Assembly (NCBI GenBank): GCA_949293595.1
Contig: CASFDW010000001.1
Location: 186,001 to 250,000 of the forward strand
Reading direction: 5' to 3'
Length of the DNA stretch: 64,000 bases
From: an uncultured Spirochaetales bacterium
GTDB lineage: Bacteria; Spirochaetota; Spirochaetia; Sphaerochaetales; Sphaerochaetaceae
Shown: positions 17,272 through 26,141 of the stretch, piece after piece
How the letters are laid out: the number at the start of each line of letters is the position of its first letter
Numbering within the stretch: the stretch's first letter is position 1
Notes under the pieces: model-generated
Told to the model about the DNA's origin: nothing
Databases searched by the model: none
The model's input: the letters and a program-made list of their open reading frames with translations, nothing else
Translations under genes and position numbers: made by a program

Positions 17272-18855
17272 TCAGATCAACAGTCCGTTGTCCCTTGCAT
17301 ATTCGATGCCGGAGGCCTCCCATGCGGCTCCTCCGATCTGGTCGAACTGCGCGATCCATTCGTTCCAGTTCTCTTTGGTAAGCGCCCTTCTTCCGGTGAG
17401 GAATTCGAGGACACCCTGCTCATAGAACCTCTTGACATCCGCGTTCGGAGCAGGAAGCGTGTCGCAGCCGATGCTGGCGGTCCACTTCTTCGTCTCCATC
17501 TCACGCAGCGTTGTAAGCGCGCTCATGGTCTTTCCAGACACATCGCAGACATACTCGGGATATCTTGCGGCAAGCTCGACGTCGGAATTGTAGTAGACCA
17601 TGTTCCTGAGCTGTGTGATTGGAACGATCGCAGCCTCGTCGAATCCCTTCGAAGGATCGGCAAGACCCTCGGTGGTCGGGATGCCGTTCTCATCGAGCAC
17701 GTAGTTCACGCCTTCCACACCCCAGCCGAGAAGGTAGTAGCCCTCGTCGCTGCTCATCCATTCGAGAAGTCTGGCGATTGCCTCCTTCTTTCCTGCGTTG
17801 GCAGCCTTCTGGCTGACAGCATAGATCCTGTAGCTCTGGGTGTACGGGCCAACCGAGCTCTTTCCATCCGGTCCCACAGGAGGATCGATGACGATCCATT
17901 CGCCGTCGGGGAAGTTCGCATCGAACGGCGCATAGTTGCTCTTGGAGGCGTATGCCGCGTTCTGCTCCCTCATGATGCCGAACTTGCCCTGCTTCCATGC
18001 AGCACGGAAATCGTCCTTCTTATAGGCCATCCAGTTGGGGTCGATGACGCCTTCGTCCTGCATCTGCTTTATGAAGCACATTGCATCGTACATCTCGGGC
18101 TTCTTGAGATTGAGCCCTGCGGTCTCCTCGTTGAGGTCCCACGTGCCTTCAACTCCGAATGCACCGTAGAACGGCTGGAACCTTCTTCCGAGCCCTTCCT
18201 CGTAGTTGTTGATCTCGATGAACGCGCCGTAGCCGTATGTGTCGTCCTTGCCGTTCCCGTCAGGATCGTCGTATGTGAACGCCCTCATGACCTCCATGTA
18301 GTCGTCAAGTGTCACGGGGATGTCGAGACCGAGGTTGTCGAGCCAGTCCTTGCGGATGAGCACGCCCTCGTTCTTGATGATCGAACCCGGGGATGCGAGG
18401 CCGTATGACTTGCCCTTGTAGGTTGTGAACTTGATGCTGTCCTGATCATACTGCACCGCGGTCCTCGTCGGCATGAGCTCGTACATGTCGTCGACCGATG
18501 CCACCAGGCCCTGCTGGACGAGGCGGAGCCATGCGTCGCGGCGGACCATGAAAAGATCCGGAAGGTTGTTCGCAGCACCTGCCGCCTGGATCTTCACATC
18601 CTGGTCGCTTTCGTTCGACGGAAGCGCGGTCAGGCGCAGATCTATGTTGAGCTTCTCACGGATGATGTCGAATCCCACCCAATCGGCCGGAGGTGGTCCG
18701 GCTTCGGTGACGGCCGCCCCGTACCACAGGTCTATGACGACGGGTCCCTCGGATGCCGCTGCGCTGCTCTTGGATTCGCTCGAGCCGTTTGCAAAAGCCG
18801 GAACGGCGAGCAGTACAAGCAGGACAGCCAATACTGTCAAAATTTTTCTACTCAT
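17272..18855 (-). CDS. Extracellular sugar-binding protein of the LplB/LplC ABC importer
   Basis: Solute-binding protein of 527 residues (large LipO-like class). Residues 1-23 form a signal peptide: SRK, a leucine-valine core and AVPAFANGSSES. There is no cysteine lipobox, so it is probably cleaved after Ala and periplasmic instead of lipidated; the NGSSES tail is common in spirochaete binding proteins. The start ATG is preceded by AAAGGAGG at ideal spacing. Downstream of both permease genes and followed by GH105, it probably captures pectin-derived oligosaccharides. The operon contains no ATPase; such systems usually share an MsmX/UgpC-type ATPase encoded elsewhere. Confidence 0.9.
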   Translation of the reverse strand: MSRKILTVLAVLLVLLAVPAFANGSSESKSSAAASEGPVVIDLWYGAAVTEAGPPPADWVGFDIIREKLNIDLRLTALPSNESDQDVKIQAAGAANNLPDLFMVRRDAWLRLVQQGLVASVDDMYELMPTRTAVQYDQDSIKFTTYKGKSYGLASPGSIIKNEGVLIRKDWLDNLGLDIPVTLDDYMEVMRAFTYDDPDGNGKDDTYGYGAFIEINNYEEGLGRRFQPFYGAFGVEGTWDLNEETAGLNLKKPEMYDAMCFIKQMQDEGVIDPNWMAYKKDDFRAAWKQGKFGIMREQNAAYASKSNYAPFDANFPDGEWIVIDPPVGPDGKSSVGPYTQSYRIYAVSQKAANAGKKEAIARLLEWMSSDEGYYLLGWGVEGVNYVLDENGIPTTEGLADPSKGFDEAAIVPITQLRNMVYYNSDVELAARYPEYVCDVSGKTMSALTTLREMETKKWTASIGCDTLPAPNADVKRFYEQGVLEFLTGRRALTKENWNEWIAQFDQIGGAAWEASGIEYARDNGLLI

Positions 18856-18921
18856 GGTCAAACCTCCTTTGATCGACCTAAATTATTCTATTGCCAAAAG
18901 CCAAAGGCTTTGTACGGATCT

Positions 18922-19830
18922 TCAGCCCTTCACGCTTCCAAGGAGCGTCCCCTTGGTGAAGTACTTCTGTATGAACGGGTATGCGATGACCATCGGGATT
19001 GCGCTGAGGAACACGCTTGCCGCCTTGATCGCGGCTATCGGGGCCTCGCCGAACGCGTTCACCTCGACGTATTCGTTCATCCCGCTGGCCATGAGTATGT
19101 TCCTTAAAAGGATCGGAAGCGGCTGCAGGGAGTTCGCGTTCAGGTAGAGCATCGCATGGAAGAAGTCGTTCCAGAACGATACTCCGTAAAATAGTCCCAC
19201 GGTCAGGATGATTGCCTTGGAAAGCGGCAGCATTATCTTGATAAGGATACCCATCTCCCCCGCCCCGTCGATCTTCGCAGACTCCTTGAGCTCGTTCGGG
19301 ATCCCTTCGAAGAAGCTTCTCATTATGATGCAGTTGTACGTGCTGATCGCACCAGGGAGGAACACCGCGGCCAGATGGTCGATCAGGCCGATGTGCGTCA
19401 CAAGGAGGTACGACGGTATCATTCCGACGTTGAAGACGTACGGGACGATGATCAGCAAATTGAGGAACTTCCGTCCGGGAAGGGTTTTCACCGAAAGCAC
19501 GTATGCAAGCGGGATTGTCAGCACAAGCGATGTGGCAACGCCCATCACGAGTATCTTGAGGCTGTTGGAGAATGCGATCAAGAACCCGTTGTTGCCGAGC
19601 AGCGCCTCATAGGCCGCTGTTGACCACTTCCAAGGCACGAGGAACATGCCCTCGATGTTGGTCCCCAGGAAGGTGTTCGGGCGGAAAGAGAGGGTTATCG
19701 TGCTCCAGAGCGGTATGGCGATTACGATGAGCATGAACACCATGAACACATCAACCATGATGTAGAACGCCCTGTCCGCACCTGTGAGCTTGACGGCCGT
19801 CCCCTGTATCCTGTATTTGTCCTTCTTCAT
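18922..19830 (-). CDS. Sugar ABC transporter permease, LplC type
   Basis: Six-helix inner-membrane permease of 302 residues. The EAA loop is in NELKESAKIDGAGEMGILIKIMLPL, with the usual first residues replaced by KESA. The C-terminus FTKGTLLGSVKG is characteristic of LplC proteins. GGAGG precedes the ATG, and the gene begins 14 bp after the partner permease. It is the second membrane subunit of the pectin-oligosaccharide importer. Confidence 0.92.
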   Translation of the reverse strand: MKKDKYRIQGTAVKLTGADRAFYIMVDVFMVFMLIVIAIPLWSTITLSFRPNTFLGTNIEGMFLVPWKWSTAAYEALLGNNGFLIAFSNSLKILVMGVATSLVLTIPLAYVLSVKTLPGRKFLNLLIIVPYVFNVGMIPSYLLVTHIGLIDHLAAVFLPGAISTYNCIIMRSFFEGIPNELKESAKIDGAGEMGILIKIMLPLSKAIILTVGLFYGVSFWNDFFHAMLYLNANSLQPLPILLRNILMASGMNEYVEVNAFGEAPIAAIKAASVFLSAIPMVIAYPFIQKYFTKGTLLGSVKG

Positions 19831-19843
19831 TTCACCACCTCCG

Positions 19844-20776
19844 TCAGAACAGCGAAGAATTCGAGACCTTCCTCGTAAGCTTGTTAGCCAGGAAGATCAA
19901 AAGCATGCCGATCACGCCCTTGAACAGTCCGACAGCGGTCGCAAGACCGAACTGGAATTCCAAAAGCCCCTGCCTGTACACCCAGGTGTCTATGATGTCG
20001 CCTACGGAGTAGACCGCCGGCGAATATAGCATGAATATCTGGTTGAAGCCTGCATCTAGGATCGTTCCGATCTTCAGAAGCAGCACCGTCACGATGACGG
20101 GTGCGATCGATGGGAGCGTTATGTATCTGACGCGCTGCCAGGCCGAGGCGCCCTCGACCATCGCCGCCTCGAAGAGCGACATGTCTATCCCCATCAGCGC
20201 AGCGATGAAGATGATTGCCGACCATCCCATCTCCTTCCATGCGTCCGAGAAGATGACTATCCACGGGAAGGCCTTTGTGTTGGTCAAAAAATCGATCGGT
20301 GTGCCGCCGCACATCTTGATCAGGTCGTTGACAATCCCGTCCCCGGGCGCAAGAAGCGACAACAGGATTCCATACATGATTACCCATGACAGAAAGTGCG
20401 GAAGATATGTCAGCGTCTGGACGACCTTCCTGAGCCCCGTGCGCCTGCATTCGTAGACCGCGACGGCAAGCACTATCGAAAGCGGAAGGGAGAAGATGAT
20501 CTTCCCGAAGCTGTACATCAAGGTGTTTCTCAGAAGCTCCCAGAAATAAAACGAATTGAAGAACGCCTTGAAATTCTCCAAACCAATCCACCTGCTTCCG
20601 GTGACTCCGTCCAAAGCCATGTAGTCGCGGAAGGCTATCTGGCTGTTCCAGATCGGTACGTACTTGAAAAGCAGGTAGTATGCCAGGGGGATCACAAGTA
20701 TCATGTAGACAGACTTGTGTCTTGCAACCTCTTTCCAAAAATTCTTCTTTACAACGTAGGTGTCCTTATTGCTCAC
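19844..20776 (-). CDS. Sugar ABC transporter permease, LplB type
   Basis: Inner-membrane permease of 310 residues, starting at GTG with AAGGGG nine bases upstream. It has an N-terminal tail rich in lysine, the helix LVIPLAYYLLFKYVPIWNSQIAF typical of LplB, and an EAA-type loop near ALFEAAMVEGASAWQRVRYITLP. First gene of the importer operon (permease, permease, binding protein, GH105), read from a TATAAT-containing promoter about 60 bp upstream. Confidence 0.92.
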   Translation of the reverse strand: MSNKDTYVVKKNFWKEVARHKSVYMILVIPLAYYLLFKYVPIWNSQIAFRDYMALDGVTGSRWIGLENFKAFFNSFYFWELLRNTLMYSFGKIIFSLPLSIVLAVAVYECRRTGLRKVVQTLTYLPHFLSWVIMYGILLSLLAPGDGIVNDLIKMCGGTPIDFLTNTKAFPWIVIFSDAWKEMGWSAIIFIAALMGIDMSLFEAAMVEGASAWQRVRYITLPSIAPVIVTVLLLKIGTILDAGFNQIFMLYSPAVYSVGDIIDTWVYRQGLLEFQFGLATAVGLFKGVIGMLLIFLANKLTRKVSNSSLF

Positions 20777-20837
20777 TTTGTACCCCTTACAGTTTTAGAC
20801 TATCCCTCTTTTGAAGAAAATACAGAAAGCAATTTGG

Positions 20838-20843
20838 ATTATA
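20838..20843 (-). promoter_or_regulatory. -10 box for the pectin importer operon
   Basis: A perfect TATAAT (TCTGTATAATCC on the minus strand) about 61 bases before the GTG of the first permease gene. No good -35 hexamer is seen at 17 bp, which suggests dependence on an activator such as the AraC-type hybrid regulator (inference). Confidence 0.5.
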
Positions 20844-20859
20844 CAGACTTTTTTCCGCT

Positions 20860-21230
20860 ATATACGCATTAATTTCCAACACATGACAAAGCATGAATCA
20901 AAAATGGAAGAATCTCCCATACGCACATGCGCGTATCCAAATTGCAGAATCGGTAGAACCCGCCTGGAGTCTTTGCACTTCTTTCAATAAAGCGTATCCA
21001 AATCCAGCAGACGAAGCGGCAAACCACTCCTTTCAGGCCGCCCAATCCCCCACTCCCCTTTTTAGGCACAGCATGGCAACCGGACGTGAAGTTTTTCCCC
21101 TTGCCGGAGAGGCGTTGGCGGGTATGAGGGTCAGACGGCCGCAAAACACACAATAAATATGATATCATCATACCGAATACGGATTATAATATTGTGATAT
21201 AATCTTGAAATTTATTATTTATAATTGATG
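20860..21230. other. Non-coding stretch between the importer and marR operons
   Basis: No convincing gene. The 12-mer GCGTATCCAAAT occurs twice on the plus strand (20931-20942 and 20992-21003), and a related CCAAATTGC lies beside the importer -10 box on the minus strand. A perfect palindrome ATGATATCAT is at 21159-21168. The middle is GC-rich, the last 80 bases very AT-rich. The 100-codon frame on the minus strand has no ribosome site or recognisable motif. Confidence 0.4.
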
Positions 21231-21259
21231 TTGACAACGGTTTTGATAAGGAATAATGT
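21231..21259 (+). promoter_or_regulatory. Promoter of the marR-ABC exporter operon
   Basis: TTGACA at 21231-21236, a 17-bp spacer and TAATGT at 21254-21259, in an AT-rich stretch about 45 bases before the marR start codon. Confidence 0.65.
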
Positions 21260-21279
21260 ATTGTTGACATATCAATAAT
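21260..21279 (+). promoter_or_regulatory. Inverted repeat, probable MarR operator
   Basis: ATTGTTGA (21260-21267), four bases, then TCAATAAT (21272-21279): seven of eight positions are symmetric. It directly follows the -10 box and covers the expected transcription start, a usual place for MarR autorepression. Confidence 0.55.
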
Positions 21280-21302
21280 TGATAATGACAAGGATGAAAG
21301 CC

Positions 21303-21740
21303 ATGAACATGTCCCTACACACGCTGCTCTTCCGCGCATACCACGCGCAGACCAAGATGCTGACCCCCGTCCTCGAGGAGATCGGGCTCGGCAGGGGGCA
21401 GCCTAAGATACTCAACTATCTGAGCGCACACGGGAAGTGCGCACAGAACGAGATTGCATCATATTTCGACCTTGATCCTGCGTCAATTTCGAGAATGGTC
21501 GAGACCTTGAACAAAAACGGATTCATCACGGTGGAGATGGACAACGGATGCAGAAGAAGGAACATACTGGCAATAACAAAAAAGGGTATGGAGGCGATAG
21601 AGCGTTGGCATAAGGAATGCTCTGATGTGGAGGAGCGGATGCTCGACGGTTTTTCCAAGGAGGAGAAAGAATCATTCCATACCCTTTTGGAGAGGGCTTA
21701 CATCAACCTCGAGGACAACGGAGGGAAACGGGATGCATGA
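21303..21740 (+). CDS. MarR-family transcriptional regulator
   Basis: Winged-helix DNA-binding repressor of 145 residues. The recognition region reads GKCAQNEIASYFDLDPASISRMVETLNKNGFI and the wing DNGCRRRNILAITKKG, both standard for MarR. Of several possible starts, ATG 21303 is chosen because AAGGA lies eight bases upstream. The last codons overlap the first ABC exporter gene by 8 bp, so regulator and exporter form one operon. It most likely senses a toxic or signalling compound that the exporter removes, and represses its own operon. Confidence 0.9.
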   Translation: MNMSLHTLLFRAYHAQTKMLTPVLEEIGLGRGQPKILNYLSAHGKCAQNEIASYFDLDPASISRMVETLNKNGFITVEMDNGCRRRNILAITKKGMEAIERWHKECSDVEERMLDGFSKEEKESFHTLLERAYINLEDNGGKRDA

Positions 21741-23472
21741 CATACGGAAACTCTTTTCCTATCTTGGCCCGTACAGGAAGGATCTATTCTTCGCCGGATT
21801 CCTCGTGTTCATCGAGACAGCCTTCGAGCTTGTGATTCCCAAGCTCATGTCGGACCTGATAGATTTCGGCGTATCCACAGGAGACATGCAGTATATGACC
21901 CGGAAGGGACTTCAGATGGGTTTTTGTGCAGTTCTTGCGCTCATAACAGGACTCACCTACGCGCGTTTCGCAGCCCGTGCCGCCTACGGCTGGGGTGCCA
22001 GGATCCGTGATGCGGAATACGAGAGGCTGCAGGGTTTTTCGTTCAAGAACATCGATTATTTCGAATCCTCCAGCCTTGTGACAAGGATGACCAGCGACGT
22101 AACAGTGATGCAGAATGCAATAAACGGAGGACTGCGTCCGCTGATCAGAAGCCCGATGATGCTTTTTCTCGGAATCGGATTCTCATTCTCCATGAGTCCG
22201 GAACTATCGCTGGTATTCATCGTGCTCACTCCTGTTCTTGCGATCCTGCTATTCACCATCATAAGGTATGTGGCACCTATGTACTCGCAGCTTCAAAGGG
22301 CCGTCGACAAGGTCAACATGTGCGTTGAGGAGAACCTCAGGGCGATACGAACCGTCAAGGCCTACGTCAGGGGAGACTACGAGTCAGATAAATTCGAGGA
22401 GGCCAACGCACATCTGGCATCGACGGCGAAATCGACAAACAGGAAGGCGGTGCTCAATCTTCCTGCGTCCCAGCTGATGATCTATACCGCAATAGTGCTG
22501 ATAATGCTTTTCGGAGGAAGGATGATCCTGACCGGAAACCTTCTGGTCGGCGAGCTGACCGGATTCCTCAGCTACGTCATGCAGATTCTTAATTCGATGA
22601 TGATGATCAGCAACGTGTTCCTGCTTCTGACACGAAGCCTTGCAAGTGCCGAAAGGATATGCCAGGTGCTCGAGGAAGACCCATCGATCAAGGAAAAGGA
22701 CGGAGCATTCAGGAAGGTTGAGAACGGCTCTGTCGAATTCAAGCACGTCTATTTCAAATACTCCGAGAATGCCGAGCAATACACGCTCAGCGACATCTGT
22801 CTGAAGATCGGAAGCGGGGAAACTGTGGGCATACTCGGAGCGACGGGCAGTGGTAAATCCACCCTTATCCAGCTCATCTTACGACTATATGATGCAACAG
22901 AAGGCTTTGTTATGGTTGCAAACAAAGATGTCAGGGATTACGGGATAAATGAGCTCAGGGCCGAGGTGGGTATCGTTCTCCAGAAAAACCTCCTTTTTTC
23001 CGGAACCGTGAGGGAGAACCTGCTATGGGGGGATGAGGAGGCCTCGGACGAGGAGATATGGAAGGCTCTTGAAACCGCATGTGCGGATAACTTCATAAGG
23101 AAGATGCCGATGCAGCTTGATGCGCGGGTCGCGCAGGCTGGCGAGAATTTCTCCGGAGGACAGAAACAGAGGCTGTGCATCGCACGCACGCTTCTTAAAA
23201 AGCCCAAGATAATGATCTTCGACGATTCGATGAGTGCCGTGGACAGCGCAACGGAGGCCGCCATCCGCAAAGGGCTCGCAGGGATGCGCGACATGACAAA
23301 GATATTTATAGCCCAAAGGATAAGCACGGTCAAGAATGCGGACAAGATAGTAATCCTGGACGACGGAAGGATAGCTGATGTCGGAAAGCACGACGAGCTC
23401 ATGGCCCGCAGTCCGATATACCGCGAGATATACTCCAGCCAGCTCAAGGGAGGATCGGAAAATGCCAACTAG
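21733..23472 (+). CDS. ABC exporter half-transporter with a degenerate ATPase site
   Basis: Multidrug-type half-transporter of 579 residues: about six membrane helices (residues 1-310), then an ATPase domain with Walker A LGATGSGKST, signature FSGGQKQRL and Walker B IMIFDDSMSAVD. The catalytic glutamate after Walker B is Asp498, as in the non-consensus partner of heterodimeric exporters (TM287/LmrC type). The start ATG overlaps marR and has GGAGGG upstream. The next gene overlaps by 11 bp and supplies the canonical site, so the two very probably pair. Confidence 0.92.
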   Translation: MHDIRKLFSYLGPYRKDLFFAGFLVFIETAFELVIPKLMSDLIDFGVSTGDMQYMTRKGLQMGFCAVLALITGLTYARFAARAAYGWGARIRDAEYERLQGFSFKNIDYFESSSLVTRMTSDVTVMQNAINGGLRPLIRSPMMLFLGIGFSFSMSPELSLVFIVLTPVLAILLFTIIRYVAPMYSQLQRAVDKVNMCVEENLRAIRTVKAYVRGDYESDKFEEANAHLASTAKSTNRKAVLNLPASQLMIYTAIVLIMLFGGRMILTGNLLVGELTGFLSYVMQILNSMMMISNVFLLLTRSLASAERICQVLEEDPSIKEKDGAFRKVENGSVEFKHVYFKYSENAEQYTLSDICLKIGSGETVGILGATGSGKSTLIQLILRLYDATEGFVMVANKDVRDYGINELRAEVGIVLQKNLLFSGTVRENLLWGDEEASDEEIWKALETACADNFIRKMPMQLDARVAQAGENFSGGQKQRLCIARTLLKKPKIMIFDDSMSAVDSATEAAIRKGLAGMRDMTKIFIAQRISTVKNADKIVILDDGRIADVGKHDELMARSPIYREIYSSQLKGGSENAN

Positions 23473-25312
23473 GACACCAAGCACGAGAAAGCCAAAGAAC
23501 CTCAAGGCGACACTGGGGACGATGATCCATTACATGGGACGGCATAAGTATACTCTTCTGGCGGTTGTGGTGATGGTCGCCCTAAGTGTGGGGGCGAACC
23601 TTCTTGGAACATACATGATCAAGCCGGTCGTGAACTCGCTCGCAGGAGAGGACCCGTACGGCAGGCTTGCAAGGGGTGTCGTGGTCACCGCAGTCATATA
23701 TGCGGTCGGGGTGCTGTCGGCATTCGGCTACACGCAGATGACAGCCAAAAGCGCACAGGAGATTGTCTACGACATAAGAAAGGACCTGTTCGAGCATATT
23801 CAAGGTCTTCCCCTATCCTTCTTCGACCAGAGAAAAAGCGGTGATGTGATGAGTTATTTCACGAACGATGTCGACACGATCTCGGACGCTCTGAACAACA
23901 GCTTCTCATCTGTGGTGAAGAACTTCATGCAGATAACTGGAACGATGTTCATGCTCATAGTGCTCAACTGGAGGCTGTCACTGCTTGTGGCCGTCGCATA
24001 CGTCCTGATGTTCCTCTACATCCGTCTTGCGGCAAAAAAGAGCAAGATGTACTACACCAAGCAGCAGAAGAGCCTCGGGGAGCTTGACGGATACATCCAG
24101 GAGATGGTTAGCGGACAGAAGGTCGTCAAGACGTTCAACCACGAGCAGGAGAACCTGGAGGGATTCAGGAAAAGGAACATCACACTGAGGGATGCCGGTA
24201 CCGGAGCCCAGGCCTATGCGGCGACAATGATCCCGTGCGTCGTGACGATCTCATACATAAACTATGCCGTGGTCGCCTTCATCGGAGGAATGATGGTGCT
24301 CAGGGGATGGACCGATATCGGCTCGCTTGCAAGCTACCTGGTATTTGTCCGCCAGGCCGCCGCACCAATCAACCAGTTCACACAGCAGACCAACTTCCTC
24401 CTTTCCTCCCTTGCCGGTGCTGAAAGGATATTCGAGGTCCTGAAGATCGGGAAGGAGGAGGACTTCGGCGATGTCGAGCTGGTCAATGCATGCCGGGATG
24501 CGGAGGGAACACTGCACGAGACGAAGGAGAGGACCGGACTCTGGGCCTGGAAGGAGAAGGACGGCAACCTGATAGCGCAGAAGGGAGAGGTCGTGCTTCG
24601 CAACGTTCGTTTCAGCTATGACGGGAAAAAGGAGGTTCTGAAGGATGTCTCGCTCTATGCGAAGAGCGGCCAGACAATAGCCTTCGTAGGCTCGACCGGA
24701 GCAGGAAAGACCACGATAACGAACCTGATCAACAGGTTCTACGACATCGACAGCGGCAACATATTCTACGACGGCATAGACATCATGCGGATAAGAAAGG
24801 ATTCGCTTCGCTCAAGCCTCGGGATGGTTTTGCAGGACACGCACCTCTTCACAGGCACAATAAGGGAGAACATACGCTACGGAAGGCTGGATGCGACGGA
24901 TGAGGAGGTCGAGAAGGCGGCTGTCAGCGCAAATGCGGATTCATTCATCAGAAGGCTGCCGAAGGGATACGACACCATGGTCACTAACGACGGTGCCAAC
25001 CTGTCCCAGGGACAACGCCAGCTGCTGGCCATAGCGAGGGCCGCGGTCGCGGACCCGCCCGTCCTGATCCTCGACGAGGCAACAAGCAACATCGACACAA
25101 GGACGGAGGACCTCATTGAAAAAGGGATGGACGCCCTTATGGAGAACAGGACCGTATTCGTCATCGCCCACCGCCTGTCGACTGTAAGGAACGCGGATGC
25201 GATCATGGTGCTGGAGAACGGAGTGATAATGGAAAGGGGCAATCATGACGACCTGATGAAAAAGAACGGAATATACCACAAGCTTTACACCGGATTGTTC
25301 GAGCTCTCCTGA
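23462..25312 (+). CDS. ABC exporter half-transporter, canonical partner
   Basis: Second half-transporter, 616 residues, with a membrane domain (GMMVLRGWTDIGSLASYL near its end) and an ATPase domain: Walker A VGSTGAGKTT, signature LSQGQRQLLAIA, Walker B LILDEATSNID with the catalytic Glu, and H-loop IAHRLST. An extra charged segment (NACRDAEGTLHETKERTG...) lies between the domains, as in TM288/LmrD-like subunits. A GGGAGG site precedes the ATG inside the previous gene. Probable substrates are drugs, peptides or lipids; not resolvable by eye. Confidence 0.92.
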   Translation: MPTRTPSTRKPKNLKATLGTMIHYMGRHKYTLLAVVVMVALSVGANLLGTYMIKPVVNSLAGEDPYGRLARGVVVTAVIYAVGVLSAFGYTQMTAKSAQEIVYDIRKDLFEHIQGLPLSFFDQRKSGDVMSYFTNDVDTISDALNNSFSSVVKNFMQITGTMFMLIVLNWRLSLLVAVAYVLMFLYIRLAAKKSKMYYTKQQKSLGELDGYIQEMVSGQKVVKTFNHEQENLEGFRKRNITLRDAGTGAQAYAATMIPCVVTISYINYAVVAFIGGMMVLRGWTDIGSLASYLVFVRQAAAPINQFTQQTNFLLSSLAGAERIFEVLKIGKEEDFGDVELVNACRDAEGTLHETKERTGLWAWKEKDGNLIAQKGEVVLRNVRFSYDGKKEVLKDVSLYAKSGQTIAFVGSTGAGKTTITNLINRFYDIDSGNIFYDGIDIMRIRKDSLRSSLGMVLQDTHLFTGTIRENIRYGRLDATDEEVEKAAVSANADSFIRRLPKGYDTMVTNDGANLSQGQRQLLAIARAAVADPPVLILDEATSNIDTRTEDLIEKGMDALMENRTVFVIAHRLSTVRNADAIMVLENGVIMERGNHDDLMKKNGIYHKLYTGLFELS

Positions 25313-25364
25313 TGGCATGATGAAAAAGCTGTCAACCGCGCCGGTGATGGTGTATCATCTGGGT

Positions 25365-26141
25365 ATGGAGATAAAAGCCGCATTTTTCGACATCGACGGC
25401 ACCCTCCTCGCCCATCCTGAGAAAACAATACCCGAAAGCTCGCTGAGAAGCCTGAGGAAGCTCAGGGAAAAGGGAATTCTCGTAATCGCAAGCACGGGGA
25501 GGCACATAAGCGAGATGAGGAGGCTGCCGCTTGATGGCATCGTATTCGACTACATGGTGACGCTCAACGGACAGCTCGTGCTGGACAGGACCGGGAAAAC
25601 CATCATTTCACACCCCCTTCCCGAGGAGGCGAAGCCAAAGATAAGGTATTACTTCGAAAACAGGATATATCCGCTCATGATCGTCGAGGAGGACCGGATA
25701 TACATCAATTTCAACAACTTGGACGTCGAGGTGTGCCACAAGGCGATATCCACCCCGCTGCCGGATGTCGGCAGATACACCGGATCGGATGTGTACCAGC
25801 TGATCAGCTATGGAAAACGCGAGGACATGCTGGCTCTTGAAAAAAGCATCCCAGGAGTGAAGGCCGTATGGTGGAATCCTTACGGGATAGACCTGATTCC
25901 GGTCAAAGGAGGAAAGGAGAAAGGCATATCCGCGCTTCTGGAGAGGCTGGGGATCAGCAAGGATGAGACGATATCGTTCGGAGACGGCGAGAACGACATC
26001 GGGATGCTCGGATGCACCGGCATCGGCGTTGCGATGGGAAATGCATCAAGTGCCGCAAAGGCCGCCGCCGGATACGTCACGAAGGACATACGCGACGACG
26101 GCATAGAGCATGCGCTGACGCATTTCGGGATCATAGACTGA
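25365..26141 (+). CDS. Cof-type HAD-IIB phosphatase
   Basis: Cytoplasmic haloacid-dehalogenase phosphatase of 258 residues. Motif I is FFDIDGTLL (Asp nucleophile and acid), motif II ASTGRH, then Lys in PVKGGKEKG, and motif IV FGDGENDIGMLG. The cap between motifs II and III is the C2B type. Members dephosphorylate sugar phosphates or cofactors such as FMN or PLP. The start is set at ATG 25365, where the HAD fold begins; an upstream ATG at 25317 would add 16 non-conserved residues. A TATCAT box six bases before the ATG suggests a leaderless transcript. It overlaps the convergent aminopeptidase by 11 bp. Confidence 0.88.
   Translation: MEIKAAFFDIDGTLLAHPEKTIPESSLRSLRKLREKGILVIASTGRHISEMRRLPLDGIVFDYMVTLNGQLVLDRTGKTIISHPLPEEAKPKIRYYFENRIYPLMIVEEDRIYINFNNLDVEVCHKAISTPLPDVGRYTGSDVYQLISYGKREDMLALEKSIPGVKAVWWNPYGIDLIPVKGGKEKGISALLERLGISKDETISFGDGENDIGMLGCTGIGVAMGNASSAAKAAAGYVTKDIRDDGIEHALTHFGIID

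Noticed and set aside
20869..21171. A 100-codon minus-strand frame in the importer/marR gap
   Set aside because: Spans promoter-like DNA, has a composition rich in Cys/Gly/Arg, no ribosome site and no family resemblance.
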